Below, piece after piece: positions 45,720 to 57,545 of a DNA stretch of 64,000 nt. Numbering within the stretch: position 1 is the stretch's first letter; each line of letters begins with the position of its first letter. Under the pieces are notes generated by a model. It saw nothing but the letters and a program-made list of their open reading frames with translations, was not told the DNA's origin and searched no databases. Origin of the DNA: Larix kaempferi (Eukaryota > Streptophyta > Pinopsida > Pinales > Pinaceae); NCBI GenBank assembly GCA_027924585.1, contig BSBM01000904.1, forward strand, positions 16,389,501 through 16,453,500. Reading direction: 5' to 3'. Position numbers and translations under genes: made by a program.

Positions 45720-47400
45720 ACCCAAATAGTTCACAAGGAATATATAGATTTCTTAAGGGTAGATTTATTATAGGTAATCTCATCACTTCCCGAGAAGGGA
45801 AAAGAATGGGCTCGAGCATTGGTCAAATGTTCCTCCTAGCTAATGACTTTGAAAAAACATAAGATAAAATTGAATGGGAATTCATCCTCAATATGTTGGG
45901 ATTTGGCTCCATGTATTGTTGATTTGTGAAATTGTTCTTCTCATGGGTCTCTTTAAAAGTTGACATGTTATCAAAGTCTATTATGTTACACTGTTCCATT
46001 TGTCAAAATGATGCTCATTGGTGTCATTTATGTATGTGATTGCATTTCATGCTTTAAAGTACTTGTTGGATGCCACTAGAATGCAAGGGCACATTAGAGT
46101 TGTCTACTTCCCAGATAGAAACCAACTTCTCAATGTCCACTTTGTAAAGGACTCGACTCGAAGACTTGAATTGACACAACATTTTATGGAAGGCACTGTG
46201 TTATGTTTGGAGACTTCTAAGGATGTTGGGATAGTTTTTAATGAGGAGAAAACAAAGGCATTTCTTATCAAGCAAGAGGATTCCCTGCAGTAGTAGAATC
46301 ACAAGTGGAAGTGCATAAGATCTGGAGTCACCATTCTATATTTGGGAATCCCCCTTAGTGCTTCGATTTTTTACTGATCAATGGATGTGGGTCATGGGAA
46401 AATTTGAAAGGAAGCTTCAAGTTTGGTCCCTTCCATATCTACCGCTTGTAGGGGGGATTACATTTGTGGATAGAATCTTGGAATCATGATGTCTATATTA
46501 CTCCTCATGTCTTCCCTTCTCAAACAAATTATAAAGTACTAGAGCATGTTCTTAAGAATTTTCTCTAGGGAAATCATGGAGGGATAAAGAGGCTTCCTTT
46601 GATGGCTTGAGACATACATAGCTTACCTCAAGAACAAGGGGACTTGGGCCTCCCTATAAATTCCAAGGGGTAGCCCTTGTCAACAAATGGATGATATGAA
46701 CAATATAAGGGGATTCTCTTTGGCAAGTCTTAGTGTGATATTGAATTCAGAGGGCTCAACATATAAGGGGATTAATGGTCCTTTTCAAATTTGTGACATT
46801 ATCAATAATGCGAAGGCATTGATGATTGCAAATTTCCACTAAAAGGGTGTGGTTGGCCTAGGAGACGGTGTTTGGATTTCTCTGTTAGCAATTTGAGGTC
46901 AAGTCTTCAAGGGGGCATATTAGACTCACTAAATTATGCATGGAAAAGATTGGCTAGGAAAGGTTTGTTTCTTTGGAAAGACTTGTGGAATCAAGACACC
47001 CAACATTGGCACATTGGCACATGGGGAGGAGTCTAAATTGTGATCAAAAGCCTGTTGGTGAAGACGAGGTTGTTTTAGAGGGTCTATGTCGCATGATTAT
47101 AAAAAGTTCGCTATATAAAATGCAAGGGCATGGAGAAGGGCCAGTATGGAAGGATTGGAGATGGAGGACCCAACGTTGGCACATTGGCACATGGGGAGGA
47201 GTCTAAATTGTGATCAAAAGCTTGTTGGTGAAGACAACGTTTTTTTAGAGGGTATATGTTGTGTGATTATAAAAAGTTAGCTATATAAAATGCAAGTGCA
47301 TGGAGAAAGGCCAATATGTAAGGATTCGAGATGGAGGAATGGAAATCCTATTTATATCTACAAGACAAAGGATCTTCTGAGTTGATTAAGCACTCCTCAA
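45720..47400 (+). pseudogene. LINE (non-LTR) reverse transcriptase remnant
   Basis: In shifting frames the sequence reads DFEKT, DKIEWEFILNMLGFGSMY, FVKDSTRRLEL (where intact LINEs have FADDS), GIVFNEEKTKAF, then YLGIPLS and later GLGPPYKFQGVALVNKW. These are the blocks of a plant L1-type RT in the right order. Many stops and shifts, and loss of the FADD active site, show long decay. No 5' ORF, endonuclease or poly(A) tail can be recognised. Confidence 0.65.
46998..47337 (+). repeat. 170-base tandem duplication in the LINE remnant
   Basis: The block starting ACCCAACATTGGCACATTGG at 46998 recurs at 47168 with small differences (GAGGTTGTTTTAGAGGG versus AACGTTTTTTTAGAGGG). Two copies in direct order. 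Confidence 0.75.
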
Positions 47401-47567
47401 CATTAGACTAGATTAAATAAAAGATGGGAGCTTGGAGATCTAGCAATGTGATCATAGAGGAGTCAAACCATTTGGAAAGCTCACGCTTCCTTCAAACAAT
47501 AAATTTGGGAGTTAGGGTTTGGTTGTCAAGAGTAAGATTCACCTAGTTGACATTACTAATTCGGATT

Positions 47568-47575
47568 GCGCATAG
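47568..47575. repeat. hAT target-site duplication, left
   Basis: GCGCATAG before the left end; the right copy at 51086-51093 is GCACATAG, one difference. Eight bases is the hAT length. Confidence 0.75.
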
Positions 47576-47584
47576 CAAAGTTAC

Positions 47585-47835
47585 AAAACCGGACAGGTTC
47601 CGGGAAAATCGACAGGTCAGACCGGTTCCGGGGGTTTTCCGATCCGAACCGCCCATCCGAACCGTTTTGGTTCGGTTCCGTTTGGTCAAACCAGTTCTGA
47701 GGGTTTGTCGGTCTGAACCGCCCATTCGAATCGTTTTGGTCTGGTTCCGTTCGGAACTGGCTGGTTCAGTCACCAAACCGGTCAGAACCGGTCGGTTCCG
47801 ATCAGAACCAGTTTTCCTCATGAAACTAATCGGTC
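47585..47835 (+). repeat. hAT subterminal repeats
   Basis: Dense repeats of GGTTC, GAACC and ACCGG, including two long related blocks (CCGATCCGAACCGCCCAT, and GTCTGAACCGCCCATTCG about 70 bases later). Fewer copies are near the other end (51000-51075). Such words are usual binding sites for hAT transposase. Confidence 0.65.
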
Positions 47836-48349
47836 CATAGAGTAGTCGTACGGAGGGCCCAAATCACATTTTTTTTTAAATTTAAAAAAAAAAACAAAGT
47901 TAGTGTTGGGGGAATGAATGTGGACAACCCTAAACACCATAACAAAGCTATAAAAAGACCCCCACCCCCTCTCTTTCACTCACACTATTCATTGGAGTCT
48001 TTCCAAATTTCAAGTTTGTGCTTGGGGATCTTGAATCTTCGGTTCTTTGTGTTGATTGCTAAGGGTCTTAGAGTTGGTTGCTAGGTTGATTTGAAGAGAG
48101 GATTGAAGGAGTATTTTGCGGAGTGTATGGGCTGATTTGTTTTGGAGACATTTGCAACAGAATTGGAGCAGATTTGGAGCCCACTCATGGCTGAATTTAT
48201 TGGGAAGATTTGGAAGTGTATCTTCAAGGTATGTAAAATGAGCCACATATTCCTTTAATTATGTAGTGATTAGTCTCTGAAATCGGTTTTTTTATAGAAT
48301 TTTAAAAAGTAAGGTTTTACTTTTTATTTACAGATTTATATTGCTTTCC

Positions 48350-50737
48350 ATGGCTCCCAAAGATAGAAAGAATCATGCATGGATACATTGTCAATTAGTT
48401 GAGGGAAAAATGGTGTGTAACTATTGTCAAAAGGAGGTTGGTGGGGGAGGCATACATAGGTTGAAACAACATTTAGCAGGTGCAAGGGGGAATGTAAGAC
48501 CATGCTCGAAAGTCTCTAATGACCTGAGAGCTGAGATGATTGGTCATCTTGAATCCTAACAAGCCGAAAAAGCCAGAAAATAGAGGGTCCAAAAAGAGAT
48601 AGGGAGAAATGGTAGCTCTGATTTTTCTGAGAGAAACCCTAGTTTTGAAGAATCCTCTAGTTTTCCAAATCCTATCCATGATCCTTATACCATACATAGG
48701 GAAGAAAATGTTGCAGTTGGTGGTGTTGGTAGTAATACATCCCAATTTAAAAGGCCCCATGGGAACCTTGAGTCTTTCTTTCAACCCCACATTATCCCTA
48801 GTGCTTAGCCCACCATTGATACCAAATGGAAGAAGGTGGAAAAGGAGGTTGCTTGGGAATACATTACTAGATGGGGGGGTATGATGCAGACATACCTTTC
48901 AATGTTGCAAGGTCTGTTTATTATCAACATATGTTGGATGTTGTAGCTTCATGTGGTTTAGGCTTCAAAAACTAATGGAGTAAAATAGGGTGCACGATCA
49001 TGTCCGATGGATGGACTGATTCAAGAGGTCACACCATTGTGAACTTCCTAGTTGCTTGGCCAAAAGGAACTATGTTCCTTAGATCAATGGATGCATCTAA
49101 TCAAGTGAAAGATGCACATTTACTATTTCGTCTTTTGGATGACATAGTTCAGGAGGTGGGGGTGGAAAATGTAGTACAAATTATCACAGATAATGCTTCC
49201 AACTATGTTGTAGCCAAAAAAATGTTAGAGGACAAACATCCCACCATTTGGTGGACTCCATGTGCAGCCCATTGTTTAGACCTCATGCTTGAGGATATTG
49301 GGAAAATTGAGTGGGTGAAAATGTGTGTGGAACAAGCAAAATCCATAACAAGCTACATTTACAACCACACATGGGTTTTGACCCTTATGAAAAAATGCAC
49401 TGGTGGAAAAGAGCTTGTCAGACCAACCATCACAAGATTTGCAGCAAATTTTCTTACATTGCAATCATTGATTGAGCAAAAGTCCAACTTGAGGAAGATA
49501 TTCTCCTGTGATGAGTGGAATGTTCCTCAATATAGCAAGAAGTCTGAAGGAAAAGACATTGTTGACAAAGTCTATGAGAAAGGATTCTAGAAAAAGGTAG
49601 AGGAGATTGTACCTTTTAGTCGGCCTCTTGTGAAAGTCCTGAGAATGGTGGATGGTGATAAAGCAACGATGGGGTTTATTTATGAGGCCATGGATCAAGC
49701 CAAGGAGGCAATAAAGGATGCATATGAGGACAAAAGACAAAAGCATCTTTCTTTGTGGAAAATAATTAATGAACGCTAGAACAAACAACTCCATCGGCCT
49801 TTTACATGCTGCGTGTTATTACTTGAATCGAAGGTAACTAATTTAAAAGTTTTTAAGTTATTTTATTAAATTTGAATTGCAAAATTTTATCATCTTCTTA
49901 AATTGATCATCTGCTTTGTCTGGACTCTTAAAGGGACCACTACACAAAATATTTTGAAGCAAATGAGGAGGTAAAGGAAGGATTGTACATATGCATTAAG
50001 CACATGGTCTCTGATCCTGGTAAACAAAACGAGATCCACAGCAAGCTCTTGCATTTCAATGAGAGTCTTGGTAACTTGGCATGGCTACGATTATACGATC
50101 TAGATCTAAAGATCCTCCAGGGAATAATAGAATTTAGAAAATCTTTAAAGATTATAATTTTAAATTATATTATACATGGCAGAATTTGAGTAAAACTTTT
50201 AAATTCATTTGCTAATTTTTATGTCTTTACAATGTGCATGCAGCATATTGCTGGCAGCAATTTGGTAGCCAATGCCATGATTTGCAGAAGTTCGCAATTC
50301 AAATATTGAGCCAAACATGTAGTGCTTCTGGTTGTGAGCACAATTGGAATGCTTTTGAGCAGATACAAACCAAGAAGTGAAACCGTTTAGAGCAAAAACG
50401 GTTGAATGATATGGTATTTGTTTAGTACAACCTTAGGTTGAGGCGCAACTAATTGCAGAACATGACCCATGAATCATCTTCCATATTCTTGGATGATGGT
50501 GATGCCTCAGCAGATTGGGTTGTGGAGACTCATCCACCACCATTTGACATTGACAATGAAGACCTTTCATGGATGCATTTGGGCCCACTTCCACCATAGC
50601 AGGATGTGGAAGGTGATGTTGGACAGGTGCCTTCTAGACCAGGGTAGTCAAGTCAGGTGGCCCAAGCCCAAACTCCCCATGTTGAGGATCAAGATGTAGA
50701 TGATGAGCCTGAGGATCCAGATGATTATGATGATTAG
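48350..50737 (+). pseudogene. hAT transposase
   Basis: MAPKDRKNHAWIHC starts at 48350. The BED zinc finger follows (MVCNYCQKEVGGGGIHRLKQH, Cys and His pairs present). After a Ser-rich linker, the DUF659-type domain begins CTIMSDGWTDSRGHTIVNFL (48990 onward), with IITDNASNYVVAKKM and TPCAAHCLDLM. The C-terminal dimerisation domain near 50240-50440 has AIQILSQTCSASGCEHNWNAFEQ and RLNDMVFV, then an acidic tail to TAG at 50737. It would bind the ends and cut and paste the element. Stops at 48557, 48807 and 49588, among others, break it. The gap at 49830-49940 and the one at 50150-50240 may be introns. Confidence 0.85.
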
Positions 50738-51085
50738 ATTGTTTAGTTTTTTACTCTAGTCTCTTCTATAGGCCATTTAGATCCTTTTTTATGATGTATT
50801 TTGATTCAAACATGTATTGCACTCGGTGCCAACTACTATTTTGGTTCTATGCACTCTCATTTTGGTTCTATGCACCTCATATTTTGAATTCACATGGATG
50901 CACATGAATATATATATATAATTTTTCAAAATTTGAATATTTTATGTATTTTTGGTGGACCAATTTTGTGATACCGTTTTTATTTTTTTTCTAGTTTTGT
51001 GATCTGGTTTTTTTTTCCGGTTTTGATCCAATTCCAATTCTCAAGGTCTGTCGGTTCAACCACCGGTTCGGTTTTTGTAACATTG

Positions 51086-51093
51086 GCACATAG
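51086..51093. repeat. hAT target-site duplication, right
   Basis: GCACATAG directly after the right end CATTG; pairs with GCGCATAG at 47568-47575. Confidence 0.75.
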
Positions 51094-51850
51094 CATGGTA
51101 AGGATGAGACAGTTCAATGTGGTTTTTGGAAATGTCAAACAACAATAATTTTTGGGGCATGGTTTCAAGATGAATTTCACCCCCTATTTATAACCTCATG
51201 TTCATGGAAGGGGCCCCCTTTCTAGGGAACATTGGAATGGTTAGGGACATCTATAAATGGACTTGGCACATTGTGCAATTGGTTTTATGTAGAAACATCA
51301 ATGTAAAGTTACATTCAATGAAGAACCTCACCCACTTTAGAGTAGTTGAGGAGATTTAAGTAAGAATTGGATATGCTCTTCAGAGTTAACCGCAATGTAG
51401 TATGTCATGATATTGAGTCCCTCCATGTGGGGGGCCATGCTCTTATCTTAGCCTTTCTAGATTGTGTAGGCTGATACTTTCCCAATACCCCTTCTGTCCA
51501 AGTGTTGTAATCACTTTGGTATTATTTATTCTTTGAAGCAACATATGAAGCATTTTTACAAAAAAACACAATAATGATAGATAAATCACAAACAAAGTTC
51601 ATCCCACATACTTTGAATCTCTACTAATTATGGAGACACTCTGCAATTGATAACCCTCTGTCGAATCCATCCAACAACATTGCCTCACTATCACCCTTAT
51701 TAGTAAACAATGACATACATCTTAGAGTTGTTCTAACAAGGAAAAATCAAATGTTTGAGGGTAAAAATATAGCTTGCTAAAAAACAACAATAGTCCCAAT
51801 GTAGGTAAACCTTCCAGCGGTGGCTTCCACTTCCAAAAACGTCCTTAAAT
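51094..51850. other. No gene seen
   Basis: Anonymous sequence after the hAT element. The joining of 47567 and 51094 gives the pre-insertion site. Short phrases resemble LINE 3' parts, but nothing is firm. Confidence 0.3.
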
Positions 51851-52596
51851 CAGCATAAGGTCAATTGAAATTTAGCTACACTCAAACATTGATACAAGTG
51901 AAAATGACGAAGAAAAACCACTTGAACACATGTTTAGAAAGTACGAATCAACCAAAGCCTTGCTCAATTTCACGCATGCTTCTTTCCACCAAAATTTACT
52001 CCCAAATACAATTCTAAAATTATAGATAACCTACTGAAATCCTTCCTCTACCCTACATATCAAACAATTGAAAATTGCTCTATTGTTTTGTATGGCATGG
52101 TTTTTCAGTGTATCGGGCATGTCTGATATGGAAACAAAACGGTTAATGATGTTGATCATTTTTCAATATATATGAAAAAAAAATATCTATATTATTACAC
52201 AAATTAGTGTTTAACTAAATCATCAGCATAAGGTCAATTGAAATTTAGCTACACTCAAACATTGATACAAGTGAAAATGACGAAGAAAAACCACTTGAAC
52301 ACATGTTTAGAAAGTAAGAATCAACCAAAGCCTTGCTCATTTTCACCCATGCTTCTTTCCACCAAAATTTACTCCCAAAAACAATTCTAAAATTATAGAT
52401 AACCTACTGAAATCCTTCCTCTATCCTACATATCAAACAATTGAAAATTGCTCTATTGTTTTGTATGGCATGGTTTTTCAGTGTATCGGGCATGTCTGAT
52501 ATGGAAACAAAACGGTTAATGATGTTGATCATTTTTTAATATATATGAAAAAAAAAATATCTATATTATTACACAAATTAGTGTTTAACTAAATCA
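51851..52596. repeat. 373-base tandem duplication, two near-identical copies
   Basis: CAGCATAAGGTCAATTG starts at 51851 and again at 52224. The copies differ at only a handful of bases by eye (for example 'gtacgaatc' versus 'gtaagaatc', 'cacgcatg' versus 'cacccatg', one extra A in the poly-A run), so the duplication is young. Confidence 0.85.
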
Positions 52597-53556
52597 TCAT
52601 GTTATTTCAAGCAGAGTAATGGTATTTTCGATGTCATTTTTGGACTTTTGTTTCCTTTGTGACTTCTTTTTATTTCAGTTAGAACACCAAACCGTTCACT
52701 GTTCTTCCTTCAAGAATGTAGAGACCAGTGTCCTTATTGTTTCTTTCTCCTCAGCATTGGCAACCATGTACTCTACTCTTTCCTTTGTTTTTTTGTGAAT
52801 TTGATAATCTTCTCCAGTATTGTTAATTTTGTAGCCTTATGAAAGCTTTTCTTGCCTGGCTGAATATAGAATTTAAATATATCCTTCTCTATTGTCATGT
52901 CGTCTAAGATATCTTCATTTTTTTTTGGAACCTCAAGGTTTACTATGCTTATATTGGGTAATGCAATGGGCATCCACCCTTGTACTCCTTCACTAAGTCG
53001 GTAAAAGTGGCAATGCTAAATCAGGTTCAAATCAGTGAAGAGAATCTACAAAGTATTAACACAAACCAATCACAAGTCAAGAACTTCTAATGTGTATAAT
53101 GTATGATTGATCATACTAATATAGATAGATACCTAGATAGTAGAGATGTATAACAGAAACCCCTTTAGTTATACAATTTCAAAACCATAGTTATAATGAA
53201 GGTTGTTTCTTCACAAACACAATTAAGCATAAACATATATAAACTTAGCCCTTGCCAGCCTAGCCTACCCTCAACAACAATGCTGTAAAGATAATATTTA
53301 AAATATACAAAGCATGAAAATATAAATACTACATATTCCACCCTAATAGCTCTTGCCTTAGGTTGCTAAGGCTAATTGTCATACGGATGTTTTTTATGAT
53401 AATCATTTGATTTAGAAAATGGGATACTAGAATGATCCATCAAAACTCTCATATCTTTTGGGAAGAAATCATCGTTCTATCACTTTGGTTGTCCCAATTC
53501 CTCTGTTGAGTTTAGTTTAGGTTTTTTTGGTTGTCCTTTGCTGCACACAAATCAGA
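52597..53556. other. No confident gene
   Basis: A 66-residue - strand ORF at 52773-52973 (Lys-rich) has no recognised domain. The rest is AT-rich. Confidence 0.3.
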
Positions 53557-53988
53557 ATGGCATCTCCTCGAGGAAAGAGAGACTTCACTGAACGAAGGGG
53601 TGAGATCCCTCAGAAGGATTTGAAGATTACAGTGGAAAGAGAGACCCATAATTCTGAAAACTGGCAAAAACAGAGGGAGGTTAGATATGCCCGTGATCAA
53701 CTAATAGCCAATACAAAATATTATCTCCTTCAGGCCCAAATGAATCATATGAGGTATAAGCTGATTATGGCAGAAGTGGAAATAGAATTCTGGAAAAGAA
53801 ACTTAAAGCTGAGGAGGAACAAACCAGCTTGTTTCAAGAGACAATTTGTGGTTTATGACAGGAACAGAATCTTGGTCTTGTCTTGGACAGGCAGTTGGCA
53901 GTCCCGGAGGTCACTGAAACTTCAGAGGAGAATGTTAAGAATGGGATTGGTGATAAATTACAGCATTATGTTTTTCTATGCAGTATAA
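53557..53988 (+). CDS. Small hypothetical ORF, charged, possible exon
   Basis: I do not recognise it. ATG at 53557 (AGAATGGCATC) begins MASPRGKRDFTERRGEIPQK, and the frame runs to TAA at 53988, 144 residues from this start (an earlier ATG in the same frame at 53527 gives 153). The first 100 residues are Arg/Lys/Glu-rich with a helical, coiled-coil-like look (REVRYARDQL, AEVEIEFWKRNLKLRRN). The last part (SIMFFYAV) looks non-coding. It could be a pseudogene fragment or an exon. Its neighbours are anonymous repeats, which give no help. Confidence 0.25.
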   Translation: MASPRGKRDFTERRGEIPQKDLKITVERETHNSENWQKQREVRYARDQLIANTKYYLLQAQMNHMRYKLIMAEVEIEFWKRNLKLRRNKPACFKRQFVVYDRNRILVLSWTGSWQSRRSLKLQRRMLRMGLVINYSIMFFYAV

Positions 53989-56900
53989 ATGGTCTTTGTT
54001 TTTAGGCCGGTTTAATCGAATTTATATATGTTGAAATTATAGAACCAGCAGAAACACGGATGACTGTACCTATTTTGTGTTTTACATTTTTGTATGTCTC
54101 TGAAATTTATTATCTACACAGCTCAACTTAGAAAGAGCTTGATTGTATCCACAGGTTGTCCAGTTTGGCAACAACTTTTTTTTATAATACAAAAGTAATC
54201 GTTTCTATGAAAAAAATCATCTTTCTATCACAATAATTGAATGAGAATGGTGGTTGTAAATCCTTACAAAACAAACAATTATTGGTTTTTGCTCTACTTA
54301 TAAATGACACCTTATAGGTTAATATCAAAAAATAGTGAAATCGATAGAGCCCCCATCTCATGAAATGGCATCTTTGTGAGTTGTATGGTTTGACTCCTAG
54401 AGAAATACAAAGAGAATGTGTTAATTTGCTGCACAAAATCATTAATGTATCAACAAAATTTGAGTATCAAGTAACCATATAGAGTTCAAGAAACAAAGTT
54501 AAATTTGGAGTTGAAAGAGAACCAAAAGATGATAAATGATATGCTAAAATACAAGTGCTTCACTTGTCACATTTGATTCCATCCCCTTGTAAACTTGAGT
54601 GACCTTAAATGCATATAATATTAGTGCATATAATTGGTATAAATAAGTAGAATTAAGTGAGTACTATGCCTCAAAAAACAAATACTAAATTTCCCTTGCT
54701 TACACTGTTTCTTAGGCTATTTAGACCAATGTTGCACAATTCGGACTCGGCAAAGACTCGGCTGGCATATGACTCGTAGACTTGGGAAAAACTTGGCACA
54801 GACTCGGCAAATAAGAAAAATAAATAAAAATATTGCACATTTTGGGCACAAAAAAGAGGTTAAAAGCATTTCCAATCCATATAAGCTATTAAACTACAAT
54901 TTATGCAATAATTCATAACATTGTCTCATAAATATGATTATACGACATAACACAATCAATTTTTGTATGCAAAAATTTAAATAGTGATCACAAAAAATTA
55001 AACGAAAAAAAATAAAGAGAAAGAGCGAAATCAAAGACAAATCTCCAAACTTCCAGCTTATAGACAAATAAGAAAATAAAGAAATCGTCTAGTCTGCCAT
55101 TCTAAGTGGATTTCAAAAATTGAGCAAGTTTCACTACTCTGGACTGGAATAAAGAAAAAAATCAAACACTAATAATCGTTAAAAAAAAACTAATGATTAT
55201 TAAAAAAAGGGATCATTATTAATGCTAATCGTTAGGTTTTAATGCTAATTATTAAAAATCAAAGACTAATCGTTAGAAAAAACCAGATCATTATTAATGC
55301 TAATCATTAGGTTTTATTTGGTTGGTTATTGTCAAATGGGAAGACGACAGTCTTGTCAAGAAAGAGCATATGAAACGAGCATTGATGGGGAAAACTACTT
55401 CTTTTAATTCCTAACCATTCTAATTCTTATGAATGTGGAGAAGAAAAGGGGCACAATCTCTGAAAAGGAGGAGTCGGTTCCATCTGTTATTTTCTTTCAT
55501 GACTAAGGAAGGTGGGATCATTCTGTGAAGAGAAGACAGAGTTCCGTTTACTGCGGTTTTGCCTTTTCTCCATCAACAGGAAGAGGAGCGGTGGATTAAG
55601 TTTTCTTTTGGGGAGGCATACCGTTTGGAGAAGAAGATCGACCTCTCGCAGTCTCTTTGTCCCTCCAAAACTCAGTTCGCAGGCCCAAGGATCAACCCGG
55701 GTCAGTTCATTCAACAATATTCATGTGGCTTTTGCCCAAGTATTTTTTGAACAACTGTCAAGTTTTTATAGGCTAGTAATACTAGAAGAGGAAGGGGTAT
55801 AACTAGTTGCCCTGCCTTTAATTTTGTAACATTTCCAGCATTATGGTTCGGTTGCAACATATTTCCATACAAATCCCCACCTGTTACTGTGAAAAAGGAG
55901 GCATATTGCAAACCATCACCAAGGACGTATAGGCGCCTCTGTGCAAATAGAAAGACAGCACAAGACACAAGCCCAAACTATAAATCAAAAATATGAAGCA
56001 CAACCACAAGAAACATGGAATCATATGAGTTCCAAGCTATCATCAATTCACTATCTCAGATTGAGTTGTTGTCAGATAGATGTTGTAGAAATTGCTCCAA
56101 TGCTAGCAAAATTAAAAACAATATTAAAGATGAAATGTTAAAGTGTCAAGAAAATTTAAAAGATGCATTAATGTTCCAAGGTCAAAGTATTACCTAAAAA
56201 GTATATAAAGTGTATAATAAATGTTTAATATATATTTTGTTTATACTAGAAACCTGTAAGTTATCATATAACTATATCTATAATAATATATCTTAGATTT
56301 TAAGTAATATCTCTGTAATTTATATAAGTAGTATATATTATATTATGAACATATAAGTTATTATGTTCTTTTCCTAGAGAAATATGTCCCCCACTCATAC
56401 TAAGTGTTTCAAGTGGACACTCTTACCATTCTAGCACCATGGATTCTCCCCTCTTCCCCAAATTTTTGGATGGAAAATGGTAGCAACTGTTACAGTGTTA
56501 GGAGGTGAAGTCAATATCCAGATCTCCAATGTTTTCCTATAGTGTGGTGCATGGTTATTCCCACATGCAATTCATATGCACTAAGGGGGTCGCAGGTGTT
56601 GAGCATGGTTGTCATTGATGACAAGCCATTAATGACAAAGGAGTGAAAAATCAAAAAGATTGATGACATGGCAAGCAGGACATGGTAGTTTGGGCATTGG
56701 AGCACTAGGTGGTCCATATGACGCATTCTGTGGTCATTTGTGGCTTCATGGGGTCATAGAAACCTTTGGATATGGTTTGACTCATGGAGACCACACACTT
56801 GTTGACGGAGTCCACTTCTACTTGTACTTGGTAAGGAAACCATGGAGATAATAAATGCACATGCCTTTGGAGCCCCTCAACATGGCATGTAGTCCTTGCA

Positions 56901-57500
56901 TTTTGATGGATCTTTGCTTTGAAGCCCATGAGTATGTGAGGAAGACCATTGGTGGCTTGTATGAGGACCTTGACATTGGACTTTGATGTGGAATGACAAT
57001 ACTTGTTGTATGAACCCCATGGCAATTAAATGAAGCATAATCTTGATCATAGTTCACCTTGCTTGAAGATATTCTACATGCTTGATGATGACAAAGCCCA
57101 TTGAAGCCCTCGTGCCTTTGAAGACGTCCTTGAAGCATGTCTTGATGAAGTGCATGGCACTTATGATGAAGCCCATGATGAGGCCATGGCATGTAGTCCT
57201 TAGGAGCACTCTTGTGAAGCCCTTGGACAAGTACTCAGTACAATGAAGAAGCACATTGAAACTCTTGTTGTGATGAAGGATGGTGAAGAAGCTTTTGAAG
57301 AAGTCTTTAAGCCCACATGCTTAAAGGGCCCTTAAGGCCATAAGAAGAAGCCCATTGCAAAACCATGAAGAATTAACAAGTCAGCCCAGTTAATGAAAAA
57401 GGGCCCTAAAGACAGGTCGGCCCAGTCAATTTGGGTTGAAAAACAAAAAAATTATTAAAATGATTTTTGGCAAGTCGGCCAGGTTAAATCCCTCCACGAC

Positions 57501-57502
<2 letters not shown>
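53989..57502. other. Anonymous AT-rich region
   Basis: No confident gene. At 54740-54800 there are repeated GACTCGG words (acttcggactcggcaaagactcgg type), which resemble the end of another DNA transposon, but no partner end was found. At 55250-55310 'aatgctaatcgttaggtttt' recurs. Positions 56880-57300 contain repeated 'cttgatgaag'/'gaagcccat' phrases, which give spurious ORFs on both strands. Confidence 0.35.

Positions 57503-57542
<40 letters not shown>
57503..57542. repeat. TA microsatellite
   Basis: An uninterrupted (TA)n run of about 20 units. Confidence 0.9.

Positions 57543-57545
<3 letters not shown>

Larger units (their letters stand above)
47576..51085 (+). mobile_element. hAT DNA transposon, complete in outline, inactive
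   Basis: 3,510 bases with 8-bp target duplications and imperfect inverted ends: left CAAAGTTACAAAACCGGA, right (reversed) CAATGTTACAAAAACCGA. Subterminal sequence is full of GGTTC/GAACC and ACCGG words on both sides. Inside is a transposase with BED finger, DUF659-type domain and hAT dimerisation domain. The transposase is broken by stops, so the copy cannot move by itself. Confidence 0.85.

Noticed and set aside
47543-47840. ORFs of 92-97 residues rich in Arg, Pro and Thr
   Set aside because: They are translations of hAT subterminal repeats.
55487-55802. Overlapping ORFs on both strands
   Set aside because: No known motif, and the frames contradict each other; likely chance.
56511-57254. 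Several 60-120 residue ORFs on both strands
   Set aside because: They derive from repeated 'gaag/cttc' and 'ccatg' words and show no domain.
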